The notes under the pieces: model-generated
What the model saw: only the letters and a program-made list of their open reading frames with translations
Told to the model about the DNA's origin: nothing
Databases searched by the model: none
Program-made: the position numbers and the translations under genes
Part shown: positions 12,092 to 23,529 of the stretch, piece by piece
How positions within the stretch are numbered: the first letter of the stretch is position 1
Layout: every line of letters starts with the position of its first letter
Assembly: GCA_012656075.1 (NCBI GenBank)
Contig: JAAKBF010000010.1
Location: 372,001-436,000 of the forward strand
Length of the DNA: 64,000 nucleotides
Direction of reading: 5' to 3'
Source of the DNA: Phytophthora hibernalis
Taxonomy: Eukaryota > Oomycota > Peronosporomycetes > Peronosporales > Peronosporaceae

Positions 12092-12756
12092 ATGACTTGT
12101 ACCAAAGGCACGCCTACCTTGAGCGTTAGCGCAACGGAAAATGCTGAGTTGGACGTCGAAGACGGATATCTTGGCTTCCGCGCCCGTGTGCGTCGAAAAA
12201 TTGATCAGATGAAGGAGATAGAGTGGCCGGATGATAGACCCATCCTGCTTAAACCGACGGCTGGAGCAACGCAATCACAGTTCGTCGCGTTGGCCGAAGG
12301 TGATGCGGAGTTGGCGGTGCAACTGGAATCTGTGTGGCATCTGGCAGCCAAACGCAAGGCTGGGTAAGATCACTCTCGTTTATTATCAATATCGTTTCTG
12401 CTTAATTGACCCGATGAACTGTGTCGTATTGCTTTCCTTTGAATTGTAGCCAAGCCTCGTTCAAACTTGAGCTATTGATCTACGTACAGAAGGTGGCAGC
12501 AAGAAGCACTATTCGTCGCGCAACTGAAGGCCGAATTGCTGCGGCTACCGCACTTATCGACAACCAATTGCGTTCGCATCCAGACGCGGAGCCACTGGGT
12601 GAAGCTTCGCGTGCCTATTGGGCGGTAACGCATGCGCGGCAACCCGAGAACGCACCCCTCACGCTGCCAACTAAGCCAACGTTTACACAGTTGCGTAGGA
12701 TTGACGACTACCAGCGCGAAATTGACGCCGCAGCGCAAGAGCATGGGACTTCGTGA
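12092..12756 (+). CDS. Unrecognised two-exon gene
   Basis: I do not recognise this protein. Exon 1 (ATG at 12092 to about 12365) encodes an acidic start followed by DGYLGFRARVRRKIDQMKEI. A GTAAGA donor and TTGTAG acceptor (intron about 12366-12448) join it in frame to exon 2, ending at the TGA at 12756; exon 2 is helical and Ala/Arg-rich (RATEGRIAAATALIDNQLRS). Total about 190 residues. Coding-like stretches also lie upstream (11540-11760, ending at a GTAAGT donor, and an ATG at 11879 running to about 11998), so the gene may be longer or may be a decayed element. It lies between a duplicated bZIP gene and a transposase gene. Confidence 0.4.
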
Positions 12757-13049
12757 GATTTAGATGCCGGCTTAACGGTGGACTAGTGCCGCTCGATCTC
12801 AACCTAGCCGACTTGCGAGATGCATTAGGCCTACCATCGTACGATCTGAGACCCCATAGTTGCAAGTAGCGCTCCTGCTGTGAGCATGGAGGATGAGGAT
12901 TATATGCACTCGCCCGATGTAAGCATGGAATAGATTGCTTTACTTTTTACGAAAAAGAATCCTTTTCTAAGTCTCGTAGTCCGTAGCCACAGTGATGATA
13001 CAAGTTTACTCCAACGTTGTCGCTGCTCTTCGTGCACTGAACTAGTGTA

Positions 13050-14000
13050 ACGCTCATTTTCGAAGAGGATCTTGTCGGAAAGCTAGTGGCGCATGTCGTG
13101 TGAGCCATCGTTTCAGGAGCGAAAACCCCACCTCTATTGGGTTAAGTTGAGGCGAGTATGGTGGCAAAAAGAACAGAATGCTGCCCGGGAGTGCACGAGT
13201 TCTTCCAATTCGCGATACATGTGGATTTTGGCGTTGTCGAGCACCACGATCGATCTATATGATGTAAAACACGAGGTCAGCTAGATTATAGCAGATTTGG
13301 CAGTGTAGCACATACCTGGGAAGTGGCCAAGGGTTCAGGAATGGAGCGATCTTGCAGCGAAATACCTCATGGAAGGCGTTCCGATCAAAGGTGCCGGGTG
13401 TAGAATCCCAGGCAAAAAACCAGTGACGTCAAACGCTGCTAGTATGGACAACCGCTCCCCACGGGAAAACGGCATCGATACTATAGCTGGCGTGTTTCTT
13501 CGAGACCAAGCATACTTTTTGAGGGAATCGCTGCCATCTTTCGAGGTTTCATCGATGAAAACTAACTGATCCGGGCCACTGTAAAATGGCCGTAGCTTTC
13601 GATAATACCCTTCAACTTCGGCAGGTACGCTTTCGCGAGCACGCTTAGTCAGTACTTTTCTGGTGATATTGAGGTCAAAACACAACAGTCGACACAGTGT
13701 AGGAGTAGAACTGTTTAGAGAGTCTCCAAACTGCTCCGTCACTGCCTGCTCTAATTCCTCTAAATAAAAACATGGATGTGTACGTATATAACCTTCTACA
13801 AAACGCACCGCTTCTGAAGGCCACCTGAATGACTTGGTCTTGGTCTCGTTAGGTAGAACGTTCCCATTCGTCTTAAAACGATGGTGCCATCGCTCAATCG
13901 ATCGAACGGACACCCCTAGCACAAGAGCAACCAAGATTTCAATGTAGTACATGTAGACCAACACTATAGCGCGCCAGCGCAGATCAGTAGACACTGTCAT
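13050..14000 (-). pseudogene. Tc1/mariner-like DDE transposase with an intron
   Basis: The ATG is at 14000. An N-terminal helix-turn-helix region (LVALVLGVSVRSIERWHHRF) is followed by a DDE endonuclease core. The first catalytic Asp lies in QLVFIDETSKDG, the second in SIVVLDNAKIHM, and the third acidic residue in PPYSPQLNPIE, the typical terminal motif of the IS630/Tc1/mariner superfamily. A GT-AG intron (about 13255-13316, minus strand) separates the first and second catalytic segments. One base is missing in a T6 run near 13414-13419 and another in the CCCGGG near 13184. The three catalytic positions are intact. No clean terminal inverted repeats were found; TCATTTTCG near 13056 recurs inverted near 14031 but is too short to prove ends. 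Confidence 0.75.
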
Positions 14001-16047
14001 TCTCCGGGTTACACTCGCGACTTAAAGGCGAAAATGACGAGAGCTTTGGTCCGTATTTACGGTTGGATTACGGCCAAGCAGCATGAATGGCGGGTGGCCA
14101 TCCGCCAAACCGTCCAGACCGTCCTAATTCTTCGTGAATAATGTCTTCTTCTGCACAACACAAGGCTAACTTCATCGTTTATTCCGAGTACCGCGGGTAG
14201 GAGTAGTTTTAATTCCGGTAGAATTAGCATCGCAACCGCTAAAACTATTGAAAGGTACAATACATAATGAGCGTTCTTTTACGAGCGTTTTATGTACCAA
14301 TTTTACGCTCGCTGTGTCAAGATGAACAATATGCAGCACTCTTCCAGGGCTACCGCTACGGCTGAAAGTTTGTTTTCTAAAGGGTGAGGATCCAAGCTCA
14401 TTCTGACGCAAAGCTCCGCTGTATATGTGCGTTCAGGCAGGAGATATCAACAAAATGCTTCGTGCATCCACGATCAGCAACTTTTATCTGTCGCAATTTG
14501 ATCGGTGCCTTGTCGCTGAAACTCCGAGCTGCGTGAACAGCAAGCGTATGAATAACTAGAGTGAACAAATAGCTGTCCATTGCAGGTCTTCCGGTATTAA
14601 TACGATAAGTTTTTTAATTTTATGAGGAAAATCATCTCGCCAGTACAAATAGTAGACTGCATTTGAAGTATGCAGCTTAATGAATTCTTTATCGCAGAAA
14701 CAGTGCATATTGCAAAGCCAGCGGATAAACAATTTTTATACCGTGATCTGTAAACAAACGTGACCCCGCCGAGGTCGTAAGCAGAGAAAGCATCATCATG
14801 CAGGCAGGTGATTACTGGCCATGACTGACTGGATAGGCTCTTTTAATACATATAATTTTTTGAAGGAGGCGCAATTCTGAGGTGATTTTTTCAGACCTCG
14901 TGCTTCAAAATATATCAAGAATTGGAAACCATAACGAGGCACTCCAAATTCTGGTACATACGATCCTCTAGGCCGTGGCAACTTAAATTGCGATTCACTC
15001 TACGGACGGATACTGAAGCTGACCGAAGCTCTACAAAATCAAGTCAAATATACCTCGACCCTCCAGTTAATATATTGTAATGCAAAAAGCTGAAATATAA
15101 TAATCAAATGTCCTTATGGATATTGTCCGTTCGACGAAGGACGTTACCATCGACTTCTACTCTTCGTGGTCCTGCTTTCTGTCTAACTGGTATCTAAATC
15201 ATTGCACCCAGTCCATCTTCATCTATAGAAGATATCCCATTACCTCGACACAAAACATAATGCTAAGCCATACCCATCCAAACAGTGGATTATACATGTA
15301 ATCAAGAGTATGCATACCAAAACTGAGTACATTTTAACTGACTGGAAAACATTGGGGATATTTAACACGGGTTCTGGTGACCAAGGCCACACAGCAAAAA
15401 GCTCGCAAACGAGCTGCCAAATCAACGCTCGCAATGCCTCCAAAACCAATTGCGTTCCCCATTACGACCAGAAAGCACCAACCAATTGGTGCAATATTAC
15501 TTCATTGAAGCTGCCCCCAGCCAGTAAGAAAATGCTGGTTCCCAAGCTATAATACCTAGCACAGCCTAGAGGATCGACAGTACATGCATATGTTCTTACC
15601 GGTATCGAGATTCGTAAGTCTTCGTTATCATCTAGATCCCAAATTTGAACATAACACGGGTCAGTATATCTGGAGAGCCCGTTGTGCCATTTGGCTGTCT
15701 GTTTCCCAAAAGGTGAACCTATTAGCCGTGGCCACACGAGCCAGGCAGACTCACAGCATGCTGAAGTTGACGGTGCAGCGCAGTCTTTTCGTCTTACAAT
15801 GTACCAGTGTTCCTCAATGAAGATTTAATGAGTCTTGGGCAGGATCTGCATTCGATGTGGTGCTCATCACAACATGGGAACGTCAAATTGTGACAGAGTA
15901 CCTAAACGTGTCTGGTACAGTACTGGTTGCAAGCGCGCACGAAAACAAATTAGCACACGATTGCGAGGCAAAATATGGAATCGAGCCAACGCGTTCGCCG
16001 TCAGTTTCCTTTTTCACCTCTGAAGAGTACATCAGCTAACCTGCAAG
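14001..16047. other. Gene-poor, repeat-like region
   Basis: About 2 kb without a supportable gene. A 15-base block CCGCCGAGGTCGTAA at 14766 matches the promoter side of bZIP copies A and (with one change) C, suggesting a small duplicated remnant. The rest shows only short, uneven open frames. Confidence 0.4.
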
Positions 16048-17673
16048 ATGTCACCAGCAGCACCTGTACTTGCAAGCTCGATTATTTTGTTTGTAGCTTT
16101 GTTTGCCCTCACAGTATCGGCAGGAGCAATTCAGCCAGACATCGGGATCCCTGTGCAGCAACTGGAGTCTCGCACCTTTCAGACACCAACGAATGAATGG
16201 CCGTCACTACGCTTTACCTTCATGATCAAGAGCAGAGCCATGCAAATTCACGGATGTTCCAACTTTTCTGTGCTCGCCAACCCTGTCGTTCTTGCTGATA
16301 ACGAGACTACTGGAATCGCTAGTGTGCGTTACGATTCGTTTGCGTCAATTGCAGCGAGTTTAACACTGTACAACTACACCGTTTCAGATGGCGTGACGTT
16401 CGTGTCGCGGAGCTCGCCTGCAATCGGCAACTCGTCGGTGAAATGTGGAGATTCGGCTGCCATACTGTCGATTGACTCAATCGTCTCAGCGTTAAGCGAG
16501 GCCACAGCGATGTCGAATATTTCAGCGAGCAACGGTGATGATGTCGAGTGCTCGAGTGCACAAATGTTTGGTGTCTCCATCAATGGCATCGATTTTGGGT
16601 TATGCACCTTGGGCTCGTCTGGGTTTAAGATGTACGGGAGTGACATGGATGTCACTGTGGAGTACTTGCAGAGCCATGTGAACATTACCGCGCCGAATCG
16701 TGACACAACAGCAGAATGCAAGTCTACGGTATCACCAAGTGCAGTATCGTCGATGGGACGGTCATTGCTCACGGGTAAGCTGATTTCAAACGATACGAGA
16801 AAGCTGAAAGCTGAGCTCGATTTTTCATTGATGGATTTTTCATTGGAGGACTCGTGTTCATGTAAATCATCACCGCGTCCGTGTTTGTTCGTTCATGGTT
16901 TAAAATTACGCGAACTCCAATATTGGGGTAACGTGGTAGACCACGCGCCATGCTGCACAACGACGACATTCACAGATATGAATACGATCAATATCTCTTG
17001 GACCGACGACGAGCAGCAGCAAAAGTGTGCGATCTAGCACTCGGACTGAGTGAAACCAGCGAAGGAACGACAATTTCTGACACGATCGTTGTGACGCACT
17101 CCATGGGCGGTCTCATCGTGGCGGGAGCAATCGCGAATGGCAAATGCAGCCTGGCTTCAAGTTCGACATGGGTTAGCTCCGCAGCACCCATGAAAGGAAG
17201 TATGGTCTCCGACTACTTACAGAATTCGTGCGAGGGTGATACGAATATAGTCGCAGAAAAACTCGTGGAATTGAGGGATTTGTGCCCTGCGGGTGCAGGA
17301 ATCCAATCTCTAGCATATGAGGGGGTCGTTACAGCTCAGTGGAACTGGATAGAGCTTATGTCGCTGCGCAGGAGGCATATCGAAAAATGTGTACGCCCTT
17401 ATGTGCAGTAGTGGGCCCTCCGGGGTCTTCTCATCTCGCATAGGGCTTTATTGGACGCTTGCCACCGTGGTGCCCCACAAATCGGACGAGAATGACGGCC
17501 TGGTGGAGTTTCAGAGCTGTGCTGCAGGCATTCCGCGATCTCAGTTTGGCGATTCGTACCTAGACCACTACTACACGCCGAAGATCAATCACGCCGATGC
17601 AGCATTCCGGAGTGGCGATTCACTCTTGAACGAGGCGAAGATGCCTGTGAAGTGGTTCGAGTGTCTACTGTAG
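16048..17673 (+). CDS. Secreted alpha/beta-hydrolase (lipase-like)
   Basis: Likely secreted serine hydrolase. The N-terminus has a signal peptide (APVLASSIILFVALFALTVS, residues about 5-24) and many N-glycosylation sequons. After about 260 residues of Ser/Thr-rich ectodomain comes the hydrolase part: PCLFVHGLKL (the HG strand), WGNVVDHAPCC, the nucleophile elbow VTHSMGGLIVAGAI (GxSxG-like, Ser in HSMGG), and a C-terminal segment with a candidate acid (DENDGLVEF) and His (KINHADAAF). Three one-base losses interrupt it: the AAAA at 17021-17024, the GGGGG at 17321-17325 and near 17395-17401. Reading across them gives one continuous protein of about 540 residues, so these are probably sequencing losses. 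The fold is clear; the substrate is not known. Confidence 0.7.
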
Positions 17674-17889
17674 GTGGGTAGCGTAGGACATCCAACAAAA
17701 TAGGCTTGACTTTTCATCAATCGTGGTATTGCGATTCGTACTCACGTTCGTAAGCATAATTTCGCTTGGCGTTGTCTCAAAAGGTGGCCATTTATAAAGA
17801 TGGAATAAAAACTCGAGATTGCTTTCGTCTGTATGGTATATGAATGGTCTTCGTGCGTTTGGGATTACTTCTACTTTGTATTTTGGGCA

Positions 17890-18122
17890 GCTTAACTTCT
17901 TACGATAAAAATGGCTTGCAATAAATCATCTGCGTGCTTGTGCTGTGTATCGATATGAATGCAGTGATTGTCATCTAGTTTTCGATGATAAAATAACTGA
18001 CATGCTTTCGCTCATTATGCAATTCAGACATGGAATCCCTCTGAAGCTTTGGTTCTCAAGATGAATATCGGAGAAATCCCCCAAACTTGTTCTTACCGAT
18101 ATAGTGTGTTAGAAATCGGGAG
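17890..18122 (+). pseudogene. VWA8 fragment (intron 11/exon 12)
   Basis: This stretch is a diverged copy of VWA8 positions 6895-7155. It shares ATGGCTTGCAATA, a CATATGAATGCA-like stretch, ACTGACATGCTTTC, and the exon segment GAAGCTTTGGTTCTCAAG then ATGAATATCG. The parent's exon acceptor region is shortened and internal bases are missing, so it cannot code. It abuts bZIP copy B exactly where homology of copy B to copy C ends (about 18126). Confidence 0.8.
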
Positions 18123-18126
18123 CGAC

Positions 18127-19043
18127 CGTCTCCTCTCTCTAGCCGCCCAACACCGCGTCATTGAGTGATAATGTGATCTTCACTGTATGCCAACGCTCAA
18201 GATCGAGTCGCAGTCCCGCTGCCGTGAACATGATTGAGGATGTCAGCTATTTTACCACAGAGAATGCCCAAGCACCCTTCCAGGCCCACAAGAAGCCCTG
18301 CTTGTTCAAGGCAGCTATCAGTACCAAGCACGCAAAAATACAGCGGGAACGTCGCAGAGTGTGTCAGGCGAAGTACCGGCAAAGAAGCGCGTGTTGACTC
18401 TCACCCTCGAAAGCGCGAATTCAAACTTACGACAGGAGATTGGGGAACTCGAGCTGAGGCGATGCAGCACTCATGTCGGCATCCCCACAACGTGGACAGT
18501 CTGGGATGTGGCGATGCAGTATTTCCGCATTTTCCGCTTCGGCTTTAGATCTCCCCACCGTTGCTGCACGACTTCGTGCTGAGCTTTCTGCAAAAATCGA
18601 TGACCCCGGACGTGACCGACGGCTCGATTTGCGGCGTGAACGCACTGCTGGAGAAGTGGAGACTGTTCTCGATCTACTTTGACAATATCAACATCCAGCT
18701 AGAGCGCCTGGAAACTCATGGTTCAGCGAACGTGTTGATGGCAACCACGACAACAACTGTCACGATTTCTGTCGACACGATACAGCGAATATTTCCTCAC
18801 CTGATCACTGATGAAGAAGGCAAAAGCATTGCAGCCAAAGTGGAGGGATGCCACATCTCTATGCGTGGGTCAGTGCTTTTCACCTGGGACAACAAAACCG
18901 ACTGCGTGACAAGTATGCAAAGTCGATCGGACATGCTAACGCCATTACTTCAGCTGCTAGGAAGCCTGGCGGACGTATCTCGACTATTCGACGGCGCTCT
19001 GGTGACACCCGAATGTAGACTGATAACAAGAGAGAGGAAGTGA
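18127..19043 (+). pseudogene. bZIP transcription factor, copy B (pseudogene)
   Basis: Inverted copy of the bZIP gene at 28017-28939. It has lost the initiator ATG (homology starts at CCGTCTCC, 18126), has an in-frame TAG where copy C has a Tyr codon (about 18141), and lacks one A in the AAAA run at 18381-18383 next to the basic region (RERRRVCQAKYRQ). The C-terminal domain (18561-19043, VTDGSICGVNALLEKW to the stop) is intact and nearly identical to copies C and D. It shares the CCCC frame break between zipper and C-terminal domain (about 18553). Copy C is the closest relative. Confidence 0.8.
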
Positions 19044-19439
19044 TCTCAATCACATCGTAATAGAGAGCTTGGCACAGGTAGCATTAGTTTTCATAAAAAA
19101 GTAGCGAACTTCGAAGCAGGATACAAATGTTGTATTCGTCCAAATATTGATTATCCTTGTTCAAAACACAATGCAGTTACTACAGTAGTTTCCGGCGAAG
19201 GCGGATGCGAAGATCTGCTTGATAGGAATGCCGTTAGACAGTTGATTCTTGACGCTATCCCTACCGAGGTCGTTGGTTGTATAGCTTACAGATACACGAG
19301 GTTTGTCCCTTTGTTGTAAAAATGTCGTCCATATTGTTTTACAACTACGTAGCTAAAATAGCTTGTTTTGTCAAAGGAGGAGTTCTCAGTACATTGCAAC
19401 GGGATGATTGGCGAACTGGAAGGTGCGTTTGACTCGAGC

Positions 19440-19868
19440 TTACATCGGCTCAATGCTCGTCCAGAGCATACCGACCGAGTCGAGCTCCTTGCCACAAGTG
19501 CCATAGAAGCCACCCAGCTGGTATCCCTCGGGAGACGAGTCCTTGCCGATGTTCTTCGTGGGATTGCCTCCTTCGATGATATTGTTCTCGCTGGTGGTGA
19601 AGCGGATGAACTTGACGCGCGTGTGGTCGCCCTTCTCGCCCCAGTGAGCCTCCACGCCCGTGATGTACTCTCCTTCACCCAGAGTGAGCTTGTTCGGGCT
19701 GCCTCCCCAGCCACCATGGTACAACTCGGACGTCACTCCAGAGGCGTCAGTGATTTCGAGGCCGACGCCGTTGACGCGCTCACCAGCTTGGACCGTGATG
19801 GAGTGCACCGTTTGTCCGGGAGAAACGAGATCAATGTCCGAGTATTTCGTGTCGTGGGGACCACTTGC
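19440..19868 (-). pseudogene. Jacalin-like lectin, copy B, 3' portion
   Basis: The lectin domain (TKYSDIDLVSPGQ through GMLWTSIEPM) is open and nearly identical to the intact copy at 30051-30581. Upstream of the Pro-His codons at about 19868 the sequence stops matching. The missing signal-peptide half lies about 4.9 kb away at 24745-24873 on the same strand, so the gene was split by an insertion (19869-24744). Confidence 0.85.
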
Positions 19869-19999
19869 TGGTTGCGGAGGCAACCGCTACGGGACGTTGC
19901 AAGGTTGAAGACGAAAGCGTATTTTCCCATTGTCGCAGTTGTGCTAAAGATAGTTAGGTCGGTAGGAGCTCGAGAGCTCACCAGTTCCGAGCTCACTTT

Positions 20000-20602
20000 C
20001 GAATTCTCTTGCAGCTATTGGCAACAGGTTCAGGTCCCGCCCGACTCGCGCGATCTCTCGCGTCTCTGGGAGCATTATTGCGTGCGGGGGCTTTAGGCCA
20101 GTCGTCAAGGAAGAGTTATACACGCGCATGGAACCAATGGACGACTTGGTGTAGCATGGCTGACTAAGGATTCGGTTGATAAGAATGCCGAGCAGCTTGG
20201 TGCCTTTGCCGTTTATCTCTGGCAGTACGGAATGAATCGCACGCACACCGGAAACACGTACTCTACAATTTGTTCCAAGATATGCGCAGTGCGCTGGTTC
20301 CACCGAAACACGGCTGGTTATGACCCAGGCGTGAACGCTAGTCACGCTATCCTGCTTCGTGGAATTCGGCGCTTCACCAACCCTGTCGTTAAACAGCAGC
20401 CGCTTACAGCGCGTTTACTGCGTCTTCGCTGAATTAGACCTCACGCAGCCCCGTCATCAACTTTTGTGGGAGTATCTCTTTATCGGAAGACGAGTCCACA
20501 ATTATATCCTTTGACTATCGGCAATCAAGTTCTTCGACAGCAACGAGCGGCCAGTAGCACCGAGAAGAGCCAAGGTTGTGGGTATCGTTATCGGTACCTT
20601 CT
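20000..20602 (+). pseudogene. Tyrosine recombinase, N-terminal (core-binding) part
   Basis: Frames in this stretch give a SAM-like core-binding domain: SSRKSYTRAWNQWTTWC, then NAEQLGAFAVYLWQYGMNR and LLRGIRRFTNP, then LDLTQPRHQLLW, and finally AIKFFDSNERPVAPRRAKV, the segment that precedes the catalytic domain in such integrases. Frame steps of one base occur near 20165, 20420 and 20500. The coding sequence stops at the left terminal repeat of the inserted MULE (20607) and resumes at 24205. Confidence 0.7.
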
Positions 20603-20606
20603 TTTG

Positions 20607-20639
20607 AGGTCACCACCAGGCCAGGTCACACCGGGTCAC
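20607..20639 (+). repeat. Left terminal inverted repeat of MULE-like element
   Basis: Starts AGGTCACCACCAGG. Contains three GGTCAC words. Pairs inverted with 24169-24201 (30/33 identical). Confidence 0.85.
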
Positions 20640-20779
20640 AGTTTAAAAAATGCAAAAGTTACCTTATGGCGGCAACGAATATTTCAGTAGATTGTTACAA
20701 CGTTGCGCGCCACCTGATGCACCGCTTTGAATCCACGTGCGGACACGTGATTGGCCACTTATATCCAATTACATTTTGA

Positions 20780-22037
20780 ATGGGGCTTGTGGCTGGTTGT
20801 GCTGCTCATTCTTCAATCAGCGGCACGGCGAGCGCGGGGACAAGACATCAAGTACGACGGGCTGGACCAGGACGCTGGGAACGACCACGGACAGCAGCGA
20901 GTGGGCGCTTGGGCATCACCAGCGACTGTGGGCAGCTCGACAAACAGGACAAGGACAGAAGTAGGCGACATCAGATCGTTTTCATGTGCATGGATATTGG
21001 ATATATAATGGACGTTGTTGATTTAATTCCTGAGCTCCGCCTTATTGTGTCGTCTGGGGATTATGGAGATAAGACGTACAAGCTTCATCAAGTGTACAAA
21101 AAGATTCCAGAAAGCGTGGATCGCTACATATGCGGTGGATTTTCCTGGAAGACTGTAACCCAATCTGATGCTCCTGTATTAGTTTTTCGGGATGCGCGCG
21201 ATGATGTTGTTGGGGTTCGTGGGAATACAAGAATTCCAGACGACGTGGAGCACCTGGTATATGGCCTCAGAGCCGATAGTATTACGACGTTTATACATGA
21301 ACGGGTGCGCGCAGAGTGGGCAGCGAACCGGCCTACCCCTCCGGGCCAATACTCAGTTGCTGAACCTAGTGGGTATTATTCGAAGCTTTGCTTCAAAAGA
21401 GACAAAGCGTTTGTGTACAAGACGGAATACTGGTTGCAGGCTGGAAACCGTGAGTCGGTCGTTCACATGGATCACGGCCGGGTGGTCTCCTATATTCCAC
21501 TGTGCGCAAAATATTGTTTCAAGATTTGGGTATTCTTTCCTAAAGAACCTACCAAGCAATTCAAGTGGCGAAACAAAATCAATTCATTGGATGTTGGAAG
21601 CTACAACGACGGGGGTGATTATTCAACGACCTGGTGACGTGGTGTATTTGAACAATTTGGTTCCCCACGCAGTGCTGCTAGCGTTTACCCCAGAGGCAAA
21701 GGATGAAGACAAATGGGGAGGGATATTTGGAAATGTCATCGTTCGCGCAGCTGACAAACTTGACTCGTACAAGTATGCAACCAAGGCTGCTTCCGGATCT
21801 CGCCGTGACTCAAAGGATGCGTGGCTGTCCCTCCTCTCGGCATATTGCATGATGGGAAATCGTGAATGGAGCAGCGACAACTACGAGGAAGAGAAGAAGA
21901 GATTTATGGCGTCTCTTGACTTAACTGAAGGGATGACTTCGGCTAGAGAACTAGCCACAGCTAAATGGGGAAAGAGGCGCAAAATGTTAGAAAGGATGGA
22001 GCAGGTACGTGCATTTAAGAAAGCGAAAGAGAATTAA
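20780..22037 (+). CDS. JmjC-type Fe(II)/2-oxoglutarate oxygenase carried by the transposon
   Basis: Cupin-fold oxygenase of the JmjC type. Counting from the ATG at 20780, the iron-binding HxD is H229-M-D231 (SVVHMDHGRVVSY), and K248 in CFKIWVFF fits the 2-oxoglutarate-binding lysine. The distal iron ligand is the His of RPGDVVYLNNLVPHAVLLAF (about 21666), the usual C-terminal JmjC strand pair. A basic, charged C-terminal helix (KWGKRRKMLERMEQVRAFKK) ends at the TAA at 22035-22037. The frame must change once between about 21545 and 21625 (a net step of +1 or -2). The start is uncertain; an internal Met at 21009 is another candidate. Such proteins hydroxylate or demethylate proteins or nucleic acids; the target here is unknown. 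Its place inside terminal repeats suggests cargo that helps the element. Confidence 0.7.
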
Positions 22038-22196
22038 ATGAACTTGAAGCAGTGACGTTTCTACGTGTCGTTCTTTCTCTATTTCTAGTGGATGTCTTTC
22101 GTTTAGTGATTGTATATTGAATTGCGAGAATAGGATTTGCTGTAATTGTGTTAATGTTGAATCAAAGAACCAGTAGTTTCGTAGGATGCTTAACGG

Positions 22197-22398
22197 CGCA
22201 ACCCAGGCTCGAAATGGCGTGTTTTGATTGATTTCTGACCTTAGAGTGCTATGTACATGTCATTTGGACAAATTGTACAAAACACATTTGTACTATTTAT
22301 AGTATAGTCATACAATTTCGGCGTGTTTTTATTTATGTATGGTTAGCGCGCAGCCCAGGCACGAAATGGCGTGTTTTGATTGATTTCTGACCTTAAAG
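22197..22398. repeat. Pair of ~50-base direct repeats between the two transposon genes
   Basis: Positions 22197-22246 and 22346-22398 share CGAAATGGCGTGTTTTGATT and flanking bases almost perfectly. The second copy begins exactly where the truncated transposase gene ends. Confidence 0.75.
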
Positions 22399-23529
22399 AT
22401 GATGGGTAGTATACTTTGGTTGGACGATCGTAGGAGGTGAAAACCATACACTGCTTAAACTGTGGTGCACACAGCGGAACGTTCCATCTACAAACACGGA
22501 CGTTTTTCTATGTTTTAGCATGTTTAGAAGCACTGGATGAGCCCAACCGAGCAGACGTTCCCTTTTCTTCGTAGACTGATCAAAATACGAATGATGAAAG
22601 AGCATAAAGTTTGCTCCTGATGGTGTATCGCTGTCGTTCAGAACTTGGCACCAGGGTGAAGCTTCTATTTGACCATAAACGGAGCCTCCAAATGCCTCCA
22701 CCCTCGCCCTATTCACGCGTCGAAGAACTTTTTCTTTTGTCAACCCGATAAAAGATCGGGTCCGATCCAAACTTCCGTAAAACTGTGATCGAACGTGACT
22801 CCAAATGTCACTCCTGGCCGCCGTCGTCGTAACTGCTAACCTATCGACCTCACGTTTCATCGCTTCGGTGACATTTTGTAGTTGTACTTGAGATGTCGGG
22901 CGCGCTTTACGATTCCCGGGCTTGCTGAAAGTCCACAGGTATGCGCTGACAAAGTTTATGTAGCTCTCAAGATTAAGTCGGAACTCACATCTGCCAGGAC
23001 AGCCCGTGCTTCGGTAAAAGCTACACCGGTAGGAGATCTTAACCAAAGTCTTATTAGCCCTTGTGTATTTGTACCCGGCGATCCAGCGAGTAGTTCGACC
23101 TGAACGTCGTTCATCACCATATTCGATTGACCTTATGATGTCGACATCTCCGGCTCTGGTCTCCACACCACCCAATTGATCAACAAGACTTCGTTCGGTA
23201 CCATATCCTTCCACCTCTACATTTTCCTGCTCACCCCCAAACGCAAATTCGTATTCATCGCTGAAATTCCGCTCTGTCATTTCGATAATCATCTCATCTG
23301 ATACAATCTCTGACATGGTATCCAACTCGTGATCGCTATCAAATGGATTCAGCAAAAATGCAACCGTGTGGCTTCGCCCTGTTCCTCCCAAAGCTGGTAT
23401 AATTGGTGTTACCATGTCGGTGGTTGCTGCTAATTCAATAGGAATCTCGTCCGCAAGCGAAACCTGATTTTGAAGGGTATCTGCCCGGTTGTGCATAGCA
23501 TCGTTAAAATGTTTAGCGTTGAACACCAT
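22393..23529 (-). pseudogene. Mutator-like (MULE) transposase, truncated
   Basis: The ATG is at 23529. The acidic N-terminus is followed by a FLYWCH/WRKY-like zinc segment (YRCSFYRSTGCPGRCEFRL), a helical region, then the start of the MULE catalytic domain. HPVLLNMLKHRKTSVFVDGTF includes the first catalytic Asp (DGTF). One base appears missing just after FRC; the corrected frame continues QFKQCMVF and ends at the direct repeat near 22398. The second Asp and Glu of the DDE core are absent, so this copy cannot transpose by itself and would need a helper element. Confidence 0.75.

Noticed and set aside
19368..20096. 242-codon plus-strand frame and similar frames at 27149-27694 and 30138-30653
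   Set aside because: Opposite strand of the jacalin lectin; recurs in each copy only because the lectin recurs.
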